NCBI GenBank assembly: GCA_949316235.1
Contig: OX438748.1
Coordinates: forward strand, 30,560,836-30,624,835
Length of the DNA stretch: 64,000 nt
From: Oegoconia quadripuncta
Lineage: Eukaryota > Arthropoda > Insecta > Lepidoptera > Autostichidae
Direction: 5' to 3'
Numbering within the stretch: position 1 is the stretch's first letter; every line of letters begins with the position of its first letter. This document shows, piece after piece, positions 21,815 to 30,770 of this stretch. Below the pieces are notes generated by a model. That model searched no databases. It was not told the origin of the DNA and saw only the letters and a program-made list of their open reading frames with translations. The position numbers and the translations under genes are program-made.

Positions 21815-22003
21815 GTACCTACATTATCATGAGGGTTAACCACCATTTTCAAATACATATATAATATAGGTATCTATTTAAAAACATTTTCATTTGTCAC
21901 TGTGCCGCTTCTCTATTCAACTTAATTAATTAATTAATACTAGATTCATAATATTATTTAGTACCAGATAACTTACACGTTAGTAATAGCATCTACTTAT
22001 AAA

Positions 22004-25000
22004 ATGCCATTTTGTACCGTTTGTAAAATCGCCGTTGATCGTGATCATTGGGCAGGTCATTTGCGAAGCATTAACCACAAAAACAAAAATATTTCCCCTT
22101 TTAGCGAAGGTATTGAAATTATAAAGACCGCATTTCGCAACCGGATAGCTTCATATAGAATAATTGCGTCAGATTCTTTGGATTCAACTTCCGTGGAAAG
22201 GTTTTTTGACGACATACAAAACAAAACTAAAACATTAATTGATTTGTCTTTAAAGCAAAATTACTGTGTTAAGATCAATTTTGAATTTTTCGCTCTCTTT
22301 CTTTTGGTTAAAAATGATTCCCAAGAGATGAAATCATTTAACACGAAAAACTATACTATTCATCAAAATTACGATCATGATACATTAATGTGTGAAGTTA
22401 AAGATTATTTAATGAAAAAAATAAGTGAATTTCAACAGCGCGACAGTGGTTTTACATTTTTACATAATTCTCATTTAGAGGTTAACATTAATAAATACCA
22501 GCCCTTGCGCGGTTCAAGTTTCATCGAGCTGCCTGCTGCGATCAAGTCCAAAAAAGCGTGTGTAAACATAAAGAATCGTGACGATTTTTGCTTTTTATGG
22601 TCAGTAACAGCTGCTTTGTATCCGGCTAAGCGTCACCCTGACAGAGTATCATCTTATCCCAAATTCGAAGACGTGTTGAACGTGAACGATTTAAAGTTTC
22701 CAATGAGTTTTTCGGATATCGCTCGGTTTGAAGTCAACAACCCGCAGTTATGTATTTTTGTTTACGGTTTACAAGATAAAAAAATAGTTGTTGGGCCGCT
22801 TTACAAATCAGAACCATTGAACAAAAAAGTAATTCATATACTTTATCTAGAAGAAGGCGATATTTCACATTACTGTTTGATTAAAGATTTGTCACGCCTC
22901 GTTGGAAACCAAATTTCTAAACATCATAAAAAATTGCACTTTTGTGAACACTGTCTCCTATTTTTCGATTCAAATGGTCTGTTAAATTCTCATAGTTGTG
23001 GAGGTGTGGCTACCGTGTTACCGCCGAAAGGTTCTTTTATAGAGTTTGAAAATTATAACAGAAAGCAAAATATCCCTTTTGTTGTTTATGCAGACTTTGA
23101 AGCCATGCTTGAACGATACGACACATGCGAACCCGATCCTCTTAAGTCGAGCACGATAACTCAACAGCGACACGTACCAATTGCTTTTGCTTATCACATT
23201 GTTTGTACTGTAGATGAACGGTACAATCATATATCTTTATATCGAGGTAGAGATTGCGTACAAAAGTTTATTGAATCAATTTACGACGATGCAAAGAGAA
23301 TTGACACAATATTAAATCAGAGTGTGTCCATGGTTTTCACAGAGTGTGACGCTCGCAACTATGAAAATGCCGAAACGTGTCACATATGCGATCGTCTTCT
23401 AGTATTAGATAAAGTGAGAGACCATTGTCACATGACTGGTAGATACCGTGGTGCAGCTCACAGCCGTTGTAATTTGCAATTTAAAGCGCCAAAGTTTTTG
23501 CCTGTATTCTTCCATAATCTCACGGGATATGATTGTCATCTTTTCATAAAAGAATTAGGTAAAGCTCCTGGACCTATCAAAGTCATACCTAAAACAAAAG
23601 AAAATTATATTTCTTTCACAAAATTTATTCCGATTACTGCGGAAAAGCACTTCCAAATACGATTTGTAGATTCTTTTAAGTTTTTAGGCACTAGTTTAGA
23701 AAAGTTAGCTTCAACAATGAAGAAGGATGATTTTAGATATTTGCGATCTTACTATCCTGATGAAAAGCTCTTCAATCTGCTTACTCGGAAGGGCGTATAT
23801 CCATATGATTACATGTGCAATTGGGAACGGTATAACGACACGTGTTTACCTTCAAAAGATAGTTTTTATAATTCGCTAACCAATGATCCGATCACGGATG
23901 GTGATTACGAGCATGCTCAGGCGGTATGGTCAGAATTTTCTTTGATAAATATGGGTGAATACACCGATTTGTATCTTGAGACAGACGTTCTTTTGTTGAC
24001 AGATATCTATGAAAACTATAGATTAACATGCAAACAGTATTACCAACTCGATCCTGCATTTTATCTTACTGCACCGAGTCTTTCATTTGATGCAATGCTT
24101 CTGAAAACCCGCGTTCGTTTAGAACTTATAAGCGATATAGAAATTTTCCGAATGATACAACAAGGTATTCGAGGTGGTGTGTGCATGTGTTCTAAACGGC
24201 ACGCTAAAGCAAACCATAGATATTTGGAAACCTTTGACCCAACTGAACCAAGTTCTTATATTGTTTATTTAGATTGTAATAATTTGTATGGATACAGTAT
24301 GTGTCACACATTACCTTATTCAAACTTTAGATTTTTAAATAACTCTGAGATAATATCTTTGGAGGCAAATATTACAAACGTTGCGGACGATGCGGAAAAT
24401 GGTTTCATTCTTGAAGTAGATTTATCTTATCCTTCCAATTTACACAGCGAACATAACGATTTTCCATTCTGTCCGGATAAAATCGTGTCACCTAAAGGAA
24501 AAACTAAAAAACTAATACCTAACTTGTATGATAAATACCACTATGTAATACATTACGTACACTTAAAAAAATGTTTGGAACATGGTTTGTTGTTGAAAAA
24601 AATTCATAGAGCTGTCACGTTTAAGCAAAGCAATTTTCTGAAAAAGTACATAGATCTCAACACAGAGCTACGTCAAAAAGCTAAATCTACTTTTGAACAA
24701 GATTTTTTCAAATTGTTAAACAACAGCATATTTGGAAAAACCTTGGAAAATACAGAACAACGGGTGGATGTAAGATTGGTCAATATGTGGTCAGACACGA
24801 ATAATCAGACTAAAAAATGTACTGGTGCAGAAAAGTTGATAGCTAGTCCAAATTTCCATAGTGTTTCAATACTTTCTGATGATCTAGTAGCCATACAAAT
24901 GAAACGTTCGCGGATTGTGCTTGATAAGCCAATCTACATTGGATTTGCTGTACTGGAATTGTCAAAAAGTCACATGTACGATTTCCACTACTCTATAATG

Positions 25001-25525
25001 AAGCCATTTTATGAAAATCGGATTGAGTTATGCTATACGGATACCGATAGCTTTGTATACACTGTACAAACTGATGATTTTTACGAAGATTGTAAAGTAA
25101 ATTTTTTGAAATATTTTGACACTAGCAACTACGATCCGAGCAATGAGTTTGGTTTACCTATCATAAATAAAAAGATACCTGGACTATTCAAGGATGAAAT
25201 GGGTGGTAAGATTATTAAAGAATTTGTAGGACTCAGGTCAAAACTTTACTGTGTTAAGACCTTAGATAGAACGATAAAAAAGGCAAAAGGTACAAAAAGA
25301 AATGTAATTAAAGGTTTAAGTCTTTCAGACTATAAACATGTGTTGTACCATTGTGATGTTATTCGTAAAAAGAATGTACTTTTCAAAACAATAAAACATG
25401 AAATTTTTACTCAGACTGTAAATAAAATAGCCCTTTCGAGCAACGACGATAAGCGATTGTTGGAATCCAACAAAGTGTCTACAATTGCTTGGGGTCATAA
25501 AGATATTTTTGGTTGTACAGCCTAA
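22004..25525 (+). CDS. polB: protein-primed family B DNA polymerase
   Basis: The 1173-residue replicative polymerase of the element, unspliced. In order: N-terminal C2H2 finger (C4, C7, H19, H25); a roughly 300-residue N-terminal region; ExoI VVYADFEAML at about 363; an endonuclease VII-like HNH insert (CHIC...DHCHMTGRYRGAAH, about 456-490); ExoII FHNLTGYDCHLF at about 502; ExoIII LYLETDVLLL at about 655; PolA VYLDCNNLYG at about 758; PolB KLLNNSIFGK at about 904; PolC CYTDTDSFVY at about 1008. All catalytic acidic residues are present. The first ATG is chosen because the zinc finger begins at once. It would copy the element by protein priming from the TIRs. The gene lies downstream of the spliced gene and convergent to the capsid block. 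The endonuclease insert between ExoI and ExoII is notable. Confidence 0.97.
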   Translation: MPFCTVCKIAVDRDHWAGHLRSINHKNKNISPFSEGIEIIKTAFRNRIASYRIIASDSLDSTSVERFFDDIQNKTKTLIDLSLKQNYCVKINFEFFALFLLVKNDSQEMKSFNTKNYTIHQNYDHDTLMCEVKDYLMKKISEFQQRDSGFTFLHNSHLEVNINKYQPLRGSSFIELPAAIKSKKACVNIKNRDDFCFLWSVTAALYPAKRHPDRVSSYPKFEDVLNVNDLKFPMSFSDIARFEVNNPQLCIFVYGLQDKKIVVGPLYKSEPLNKKVIHILYLEEGDISHYCLIKDLSRLVGNQISKHHKKLHFCEHCLLFFDSNGLLNSHSCGGVATVLPPKGSFIEFENYNRKQNIPFVVYADFEAMLERYDTCEPDPLKSSTITQQRHVPIAFAYHIVCTVDERYNHISLYRGRDCVQKFIESIYDDAKRIDTILNQSVSMVFTECDARNYENAETCHICDRLLVLDKVRDHCHMTGRYRGAAHSRCNLQFKAPKFLPVFFHNLTGYDCHLFIKELGKAPGPIKVIPKTKENYISFTKFIPITAEKHFQIRFVDSFKFLGTSLEKLASTMKKDDFRYLRSYYPDEKLFNLLTRKGVYPYDYMCNWERYNDTCLPSKDSFYNSLTNDPITDGDYEHAQAVWSEFSLINMGEYTDLYLETDVLLLTDIYENYRLTCKQYYQLDPAFYLTAPSLSFDAMLLKTRVRLELISDIEIFRMIQQGIRGGVCMCSKRHAKANHRYLETFDPTEPSSYIVYLDCNNLYGYSMCHTLPYSNFRFLNNSEIISLEANITNVADDAENGFILEVDLSYPSNLHSEHNDFPFCPDKIVSPKGKTKKLIPNLYDKYHYVIHYVHLKKCLEHGLLLKKIHRAVTFKQSNFLKKYIDLNTELRQKAKSTFEQDFFKLLNNSIFGKTLENTEQRVDVRLVNMWSDTNNQTKKCTGAEKLIASPNFHSVSILSDDLVAIQMKRSRIVLDKPIYIGFAVLELSKSHMYDFHYSIMKPFYENRIELCYTDTDSFVYTVQTDDFYEDCKVNFLKYFDTSNYDPSNEFGLPIINKKIPGLFKDEMGGKIIKEFVGLRSKLYCVKTLDRTIKKAKGTKRNVIKGLSLSDYKHVLYHCDVIRKKNVLFKTIKHEIFTQTVNKIALSSNDDKRLLESNKVSTIAWGHKDIFGCTA

Positions 25526-25539
25526 AAGTATGATTTATG

Positions 25540-25925
25540 GAACTATTAGGATTTAGTTTAAATTTACTATAATATTGATATAAATAAATGTATTCAAAAT
25601 ATTAACGAAATTGTTATTCGGACTGTAAGTAAATAATTTCTTATGATGCATCTACACATAAGTATTATATAAATAACTGTAGCATGATATTTGAAAATGT
25701 TTTAAGTATTTAGAAGATAAACATTGCTGTATCTAACTATATTCCGAACTATTAAGATTAAATAAATGTATTCAAAATATTAATACACGAAATTGTTACT
25801 CGGACTGTGAGTGAACAAATTATTATATCGTAACACATAATATTGTATATATAACAATAGTTAACGTGCCATTTGAAAATGTTTTTAATATTTAGAAAAT
25901 AAAAAATCGTATATATTCTAAACCA
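25540..25925 (+). repeat. diverged tandem duplication 3' of polB
   Basis: A unit of about 190-205 bp occurs twice, at 25540-25745 and 25747-25925. Both share aaatgtattcaaaatatta, aaattgtta-tcggactgt and atttgaaaatgtttt followed by tatttag, in the same order. Likely the polB 3' UTR; AATAAA hexamers occur in both copies. Confidence 0.7.
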
Positions 25926-26252
25926 AGTTTCATTTAATTAATCCAAGGTATCCTGTATGTTTTGAAATGGTTATGACAAGTTTAAACATGTTGCAAATAG
26001 CTATTGCGCAATTTGTACTTGTACAAAAATGCTGGGTGCGAATGGAACAGGTGTAAACTTGCGGTGGTAAAAGCGGGAGAGCTAAGTATGTGATCTACGT
26101 GCTCGGGCGCGCAGCGCAGGGGTACGAGGTGAGGGAGCGGTTCATTGTATCACGCATACACCTCTTCCAATCGTCACTCATCATTAGTTTGTACAACGCT
26201 ACAGACAATTTGCATCTTCCTGCTTTTGAAATAAATTATCACCTAATTTACA

Positions 26253-26813
26253 ATGGTAAGTTAAATTAAATATTTCTTTTATTGTATACCTATACCAATT
26301 GTGTTATTTTCTTTCCAATAATGAAATTTCTTGTTACAGAATAACATTCGAGACGCCGATGTTACTGCTGTACCAGTTGACGCCGAACCTAGAGAGCTGT
26401 CATACTCTCCCGTGTTTCTATACGGACATCACCAAGATCTGTTGGATGGATTTTCTGAAGACTTTCCGAACGTGCAGTGCTCAACTCAAAATTCAGCACA
26501 CAAAAATAGAACACAAAAGAAGACAAAACCAAGCAAAAAGGGGGCTAGCAGTTCGAACGTCACAAAGAAATCTCGTCGAGAGACTTCGTTTGTCCTCACC
26601 AGAGAACCGAGCAAAGGAATAAGGCTTATTAAGATTAAAATATTGGACTTGCAAAACTCAAGTGAAAGTGATAGTGAGAGTGAAAATGAAAAAAATATTT
26701 TATTATGTGCACATTATGTTGTAAAAGATGTGTGTGATGACGTTATGGACCAAACGGAACGTCTAGTTAGCAATATTTCAAAAAAATTGTGCAATAGCTA
26801 CTACAGTTTTTAA
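26253..26813 (+). CDS. small spliced protein with basic middle and acidic serine tract
   Basis: Best model: first exon is only the ATG at 26253-26255, directly followed by gtaagt; an 84-bp intron ends in ttgttacag at 26339; exon 2 runs 26340-26813, giving 158 residues. The open frame before exon 2 has no ATG of its own, which favours the splice. Residues about 55-85 are basic (KKTKPSKKG, KKSRR) and about 105-120 acidic (SSESDSESENEK), a profile of a nuclear or core-associated protein. No family recognised. It is the last plus-strand gene, facing the capsid block head-on. A GC-rich patch at 26055-26145 (gctcgggcgcgcagcgc) may be its promoter. Confidence 0.6.
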
Positions 26814-27053
26814 ACCATAATCCTGGTTTGTACCTTAAATTTATTATTGTAATACTTTTTATTTCAATAATTTTAAATATTTATTTTATAAGTAGTTTTA
26901 ATTTAAATTTAAATTTTGTTTAAATTATTTTTAAATAAATTACTCATTTAACTAAAACAGAATAACTTTGTTTCTTTTTACTATTACTGTAGCTTTCTTG
27001 AAGAGTGTGTGTAGTTAAAAAAATAATAAAAGATTTTATTATGTAGTCACAAA

Positions 27054-27554
27054 TCATTTATTTAAATTAAAAAGATACATGTTGTTTTCGTAAAACCATT
27101 TCCGAATACAGATTACATTTTTTAAAGCACACGCTTTTTTATGAAAACTACAATTTAGAGATTTACCTTTACAATATTTTTCATGCAATGTAAAAAAATT
27201 AGGACAACCTTTTTCTCCAATATCTACTACACTACACTTATTGCATAGTTCGTTTATCCACTTAACTTTTTCTAATCCTTTCACAAATATATTTTTGTTT
27301 TCTAAAAGTTCTTCAGCAATTCGTTTAAATTCTCTGTAATCGATAAATCCTTGATTCCAATATATACCTCTATTTCGTTCAATCCAAGAAACTTGTTTAC
27401 GTTCATTATTTGATAAACTGGAATATGTATAAGGAGGTTTAATTAGAAACACCTCACTAGAATCTGCATTTGCCAAACTCAATTCCTTAATGATGAAGTC
27501 ATTATTCATGTCCTTAAAACCTTGAACATCAACGAATATATCATTTGCATTCAT
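27054..27554 (-). CDS. conserved Maverick protein, possible RNase H-fold nuclease relative
   Basis: 166 residues. It starts with IFVDVQGFKD, a strand-plus-acid pattern (D8) like the first motif of DEDD exonucleases. It continues FLIKPPYTYSSL, WIERNRGIYWNQG and IFVKGLEKVKWI, and ends in a Cys/His-rich region (GCPNFFTLH, CSFHKKACALKNV). I recognise this layout from other insect Mavericks, but no function is established, and a nuclease assignment is only structural guesswork because the full DEDD set is not evident. Its ATG overlaps the stop of the major capsid gene by 4 nt (ATGA). Last gene of the minus-strand block. Confidence 0.75.
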   Translation of the reverse strand: MNANDIFVDVQGFKDMNNDFIIKELSLANADSSEVFLIKPPYTYSSLSNNERKQVSWIERNRGIYWNQGFIDYREFKRIAEELLENKNIFVKGLEKVKWINELCNKCSVVDIGEKGCPNFFTLHEKYCKGKSLNCSFHKKACALKNVICIRKWFYENNMYLFNLNK

Positions 27555-28762
27555 GATATTTTCTTTACAATACTAGTCAAGGGCTTGTATTCAAAAATGC
27601 AGTCGTTTAATATCAAACAGTAGGCAGACGTTTGGTCAGGAATTAATGTATCAGTTTCTAATTCAATTCGAACATCCACGGGACCGCCTGACTTCAAGTT
27701 TTCCACTTGGCGAGAGCAATCTATCACAAATAGAGGTGCTTTAATTTTAAAATCTTCAAAGTTTAACAACGGGTCTGGACGACGTCCATGGTAAGACTGT
27801 TGAAATTTTGTATACTGTTCATATAATAAAGAATAATTATTATTATCAAAACTCAAATTGAAATTTTCATAGGGAAAATAAGTAGAATTAAGAAACACTT
27901 TAATATTTCTCAAATTACAATGATCGAATTGCGTCATATTTCTATTGACATGATTCTTACGATCAGTTTGGAGTCCTAAAATGACATATCTTGGTTTTTC
28001 TATCTGAGAGGATGTTTTTATAGACCATGTATGCTTTGAAGTTTTAGGAAGTATTGGGTACTCATATAGATCCCAGTTCCTAAAAATAAGATTTAATGAA
28101 CGATCTTTTTCTAAATGACGGAGTAAGTTAACTCTTTCTCGATCGTTGACTTTAATGTGAGGTACACGCCACACAATTTTACTGATTTCAACTTTTTCAA
28201 TGAATTCTTGAGGTGCGAGTTTAACCGCATTTACATTTGTATTGCTTCGAAGTAGAATAAGTTCATGTTTAGAGTTTATTATAATTTTGTTATAATCTTC
28301 TGCAAAGCCAAACATTTTGTTGAGTGGTATGGAACCTGAAAAATATCCTCCATTGTTTTTTGTCCCATCGATATTCCATCCCCAGCTTTGAGACATTTTC
28401 GAATCGCCTTCATTCATAGATAAGAGAGATTTCATAGTCGTTGTAATACCTGCATTTTTAATTTTATCAATTTCTACTCCGTTAAGTTCATAGCGAATGT
28501 CTTGAAATAAATATAAAATCGGATTATTGGTAAAATAAAACTCAGATGCTTGAGCTTTAGTTTCCCTATTAATAATCTTAACATAACCTTCTATGTATAG
28601 CGAACTAGCTGACGGTAAAACGTACAGGTCTTGTTGATTAATTGGTATACGTATCTCATCATTTAGACCAAAACTTGTCACATAAGGTTTGTAGGAATGA
28701 AACTCATAGCTTTCTATGGAATTATCATAGATGGGAGCATCTGTTACGTTAAGAATACTCAT
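27551..28762 (-). CDS. major capsid protein (double jelly-roll, hexon-like)
   Basis: 403 residues, predicted to be almost all beta-strand with loops. Recognisable blocks include IESYEFHSYKPY near the N-terminus, YLFQDIRYELNGVEID at about 90, VWRVPHIKVNDRERV at about 195 and a final SAYCLILNDCIFEYKP. This is the pattern of the Maverick/adintovirus hexon, which builds an icosahedral shell with the penton-like protein encoded two genes upstream. The assignment rests on family resemblance, size and position among penton, protease and PLA2 genes. Flanked by 4-nt ATGA overlaps on both sides (56-aa gene before, 166-aa gene after), so start and stop are well fixed. Confidence 0.85.
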   Translation of the reverse strand: MSILNVTDAPIYDNSIESYEFHSYKPYVTSFGLNDEIRIPINQQDLYVLPSASSLYIEGYVKIINRETKAQASEFYFTNNPILYLFQDIRYELNGVEIDKIKNAGITTTMKSLLSMNEGDSKMSQSWGWNIDGTKNNGGYFSGSIPLNKMFGFAEDYNKIIINSKHELILLRSNTNVNAVKLAPQEFIEKVEISKIVWRVPHIKVNDRERVNLLRHLEKDRSLNLIFRNWDLYEYPILPKTSKHTWSIKTSSQIEKPRYVILGLQTDRKNHVNRNMTQFDHCNLRNIKVFLNSTYFPYENFNLSFDNNNYSLLYEQYTKFQQSYHGRRPDPLLNFEDFKIKAPLFVIDCSRQVENLKSGGPVDVRIELETDTLIPDQTSAYCLILNDCIFEYKPLTSIVKKIS

Positions 28763-28929
28763 TTTAACAGCCCGATGATCTTGAGGAAATCCTTATTTTC
28801 TTTTGTCAATTTTTTCGTGCTTTTCTTCTTTTGTTTCTTAAGTAGTTTGCAAGATGTTGTTTCTTTGATGGTGAGTTTAGTACTAGTACTGCGACATATC
28901 GGTGTAGGATATTTATTAAAATCTATCAT
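28759..28929 (-). CDS. 56-residue basic protein between penton and major capsid genes
   Basis: A short gene, missed by length cut-offs. Its ATG (28927-28929) overlaps the penton stop as ATGA and its TGA (28759-28761) overlaps the major capsid ATG as ATGA, so it exactly fills the gap. The product starts MIDFNKYPTPICRS, has a very basic centre (LLKKQKKKSTKKLTK) and ends NKDFLKIIGLLK. No transmembrane helix or catalytic motif. The basic centre suggests a DNA-condensing core peptide or capsid cement; that is inference. The terminal LTKENKDFL-plus-hydrophobic motif may be a binding motif to look for in other Mavericks. Confidence 0.8.
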   Translation of the reverse strand: MIDFNKYPTPICRSTSTKLTIKETTSCKLLKKQKKKSTKKLTKENKDFLKIIGLLK

Positions 28930-29597
28930 TTTTTCTTAAGATGTAAATAAAGTTGTATTTCTTCTTCTCGCAAATTAACCAAATTATTATTTACATCCAA
29001 CACCCGTATATTAATTGAGTTTATACTATTTTGATTTACAGGAAAATAAATAATGTTTTTTGGGATTTCTATGATTCTATAACCTGGTGGTACATTAGGT
29101 GCAAACTCATGAATTATATGGCTAGGCTTTCCGTTTACAAAAGATCCTCTAACAATATCACATTCGATCCTTAGCACTGTTGTAGATAGAATGTTGATAG
29201 GATAACGAGATTCATGTAATATATTAGCTTTCAAGGTTTCCTTTCCGAAGCCTAAAATTTTGCCAATTGAATCACTTTTCATGAAATGCATATCTTTGGA
29301 ACATAGAATTGTGGTTTTCAAAGTATTGTTGTTGCATGATAGTTTAAATGTACAATTGTTTACTCTACTTTTCAAAAAGTCACTAATATCTTGAAGTTCG
29401 TACGATCCTTCTGGTATTTCAATCACATAATTTTCACCGTAGTAGAATTTATTGTTTCTGTTGTCTACGTTTGGTATAGAATTAAATGTAGAAAAATACA
29501 ACAGACCACATTCATATTCTCCATCTAATTGTAAAGCAGGTGAGTAGTGTGTTGTCAAAGTTGACTTTATGTCAGATATTGACAGTGTGAAGGACAT
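28926..29597 (-). CDS. minor capsid protein (penton-like, single jelly roll)
   Basis: 223 residues from the ATG at 29597. A longer frame is open to 29684, but its first 29 codons overlap the protease gene, and MSFTLSISDIKS is the sensible N-terminus. Strands and turns typical of the Maverick penton: YYGENYVIEIPEGSYELQDI at about 52-71, KSDSIGKILGFG at about 108, FAPNVPPGYRIIEIPKNIIY at about 164-183, and a C-terminal LREEEIQLYLHLKKK. It would close the fivefold vertices of the capsid. The protease stop lies 17 nt upstream; the stop overlaps the 56-aa gene start as ATGA. Confidence 0.8.
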   Translation of the reverse strand: MSFTLSISDIKSTLTTHYSPALQLDGEYECGLLYFSTFNSIPNVDNRNNKFYYGENYVIEIPEGSYELQDISDFLKSRVNNCTFKLSCNNNTLKTTILCSKDMHFMKSDSIGKILGFGKETLKANILHESRYPINILSTTVLRIECDIVRGSFVNGKPSHIIHEFAPNVPPGYRIIEIPKNIIYFPVNQNSINSINIRVLDVNNNLVNLREEEIQLYLHLKKK

Positions 29598-29614
29598 GTT
29601 GATAATGATGTCAT

Positions 29615-30007
29615 TTAATAGATATGATTTGTTATAAATGATCTCCAAAAATTTTTTAAGAACTTTAAACATAAGTGACCACAATTTACAGAATTGAAAC
29701 TTTGATAGTTAAGATAATTATAAAATATATTTTTATTATTCAAGTATTTAGACAGCTCTAAAGGAGGCTTTAAATCTCCAAAACTATCGAAATACTCGCA
29801 ATATTCATTTAATTTAACATAGGCTACCCAATGTGTGCCTTCGTTTTTGTAACTGTCTAAATTGACAATAGCACATTCAATTAGTCTTGATTTTTTTGGC
29901 AATTTATCTCTCATAAAAACACCTCTAAAGTAAGGTATTTCTATAGCTTTAGCATATTTAATAATATCTAAATTAGTTAGAGCTCGTCTGGGTAGCCTAA
30001 AGCTTAG
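29615..30007 (-). CDS. adenain-like capsid maturation protease
   Basis: Cysteine protease that processes capsid proteins. Numbering from the first in-frame ATG (29912-29914): H28 (THWVAY), D43 (YFDSFGD), Q71 and C78 (NCGHLC); Q and C are 7 apart as in adenain. However, the family's N-terminal block (LTNLDIIKYA, then IPYFRGVF) lies upstream of that ATG, in a frame open back to and beyond the PLA2 stop with no ATG. The -1 frame after the A AAA AAC heptamer at 30007-30013 leads straight into this block, giving 130 codons. Expression as a -1 frameshift fusion with the PLA2 protein is the best explanation. Initiation at the internal ATG, or a lost start codon, are alternatives. Confidence 0.85.
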   Translation of the reverse strand, partial: LSFRLPRRALTNLDIIKYAKAIEIPYFRGVFMRDKLPKKSRLIECAIVNLDSYKNEGTHWVAYVKLNEYCEYFDSFGDLKPPLELSKYLNNKNIFYNYLNYQSFNSVNCGHLCLKFLKNFWRSFITNHIY

Positions 30008-30013
30008 TTTTTT
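29977..30013 (-). promoter_or_regulatory. candidate programmed -1 frameshift signal
   Basis: Slippery heptamer A AAA AAC (30007-30013, minus strand) occupies the last two codons of the PLA2 gene, directly before TAA. A 6-nt spacer (TAAGCT, 30001-30006) follows, then a stem-loop at 29977-30000: TTAGGCT pairs with AGC-T-CTAA (7 bp, one bulged T) around a 9-nt loop. The spacer length is in the usual range. The stem is modest. Confidence 0.6.
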
Positions 30014-30732
30014 GAAGGAGAAAAAAATAAACCAGCTCCTTTTTTGTAGGGTTTGATGTATAACCCTTTCCCTAGCGCAATCGACTCCATAGCCTGATTG
30101 TGACGCTTGGATTCTAGTAAATTCTTTTGAGCCGATTTATATTCATTAACTGTTTTTGCAATACCTGCTGCTCCACCAGCTAATGCACCCAGGGCTGATA
30201 GTCCAGCAAAAATTGGTATTAATGGCAAAATGCCTCCGCTTTTTGGAATCGGAATTACGCGAGGTAAACGAATATTTGAGTTTTTAGGAAGCAACTTATT
30301 TGCTGCGAACAAAGCAAATTTAATAGCTGCTTTATTATTCTTTGGTTTATATTTCTTTAATTGAGCGCGAATCTTAGAAACAATTGATTTTAATCCTTTA
30401 ATACCCGCACCAGCCTTTAACTTGGCTTTCATAACCTTGCTCACTAACCACGATGCCATTTTTTCACCCGTGCCCGCATTTTTCGAACGAACTCTTCTTT
30501 TAGCCATTTTTAATAATTTTGAATCTGCTTTATGACGATCTTCCAAATTTTTGAATTTCGAATAAGCAATATCGTGACTCTTACAAGCGTTGTCCAAAGG
30601 ATTTATACCTTTGTCGCCTCGTAATAAGCGTTCATTTAGTTTAGTGCCAGGACCGCAGTAATTGTACCCTGGTATGTGTAATTCAAATGGTAAGTTATTT
30701 ATTGCACTGTTGAGGAGTCCTCTTCCTCGCAT
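30004..30732 (-). CDS. PLA2-domain capsid-associated protein
   Basis: 242 residues. A parvovirus VP1-type secreted phospholipase A2 domain is near the N-terminus: calcium loop YNYCGPGT at about 23-30 and catalytic dyad H53-D54 in CKSHDIAY. A basic stretch follows (RRVRSK, KLKAGAGIKGLKS). A hydrophobic glycine/alanine segment (about 168-190, FAGLSALGALAGGAAGIAK) may contact membranes. The C-terminus has the GKGLYIKPYKKGAGL motif. In parvoviruses this domain breaches the endosomal membrane; a similar role here is inferred. A TATA-like box lies about 40 nt upstream (30771-30780). The gene ends in a slippery sequence leading to the protease frame. Confidence 0.9.
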   Translation of the reverse strand: MRGRGLLNSAINNLPFELHIPGYNYCGPGTKLNERLLRGDKGINPLDNACKSHDIAYSKFKNLEDRHKADSKLLKMAKRRVRSKNAGTGEKMASWLVSKVMKAKLKAGAGIKGLKSIVSKIRAQLKKYKPKNNKAAIKFALFAANKLLPKNSNIRLPRVIPIPKSGGILPLIPIFAGLSALGALAGGAAGIAKTVNEYKSAQKNLLESKRHNQAMESIALGKGLYIKPYKKGAGLFFSPSKN

Positions 30733-30770
30733 AACTGTGCAACTAATGTGATTCCAATGTAAACCCTTGA

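Noticed and set aside
23018..23230. 70-codon minus ORF inside polB
   Set aside because: Antisense shadow of the polymerase frame.
28926..29684. Longer penton start at 29684
   Set aside because: The extra 29 codons overlap the end of the protease gene and do not resemble a penton N-terminus; the ATG at 29597 is preferred.
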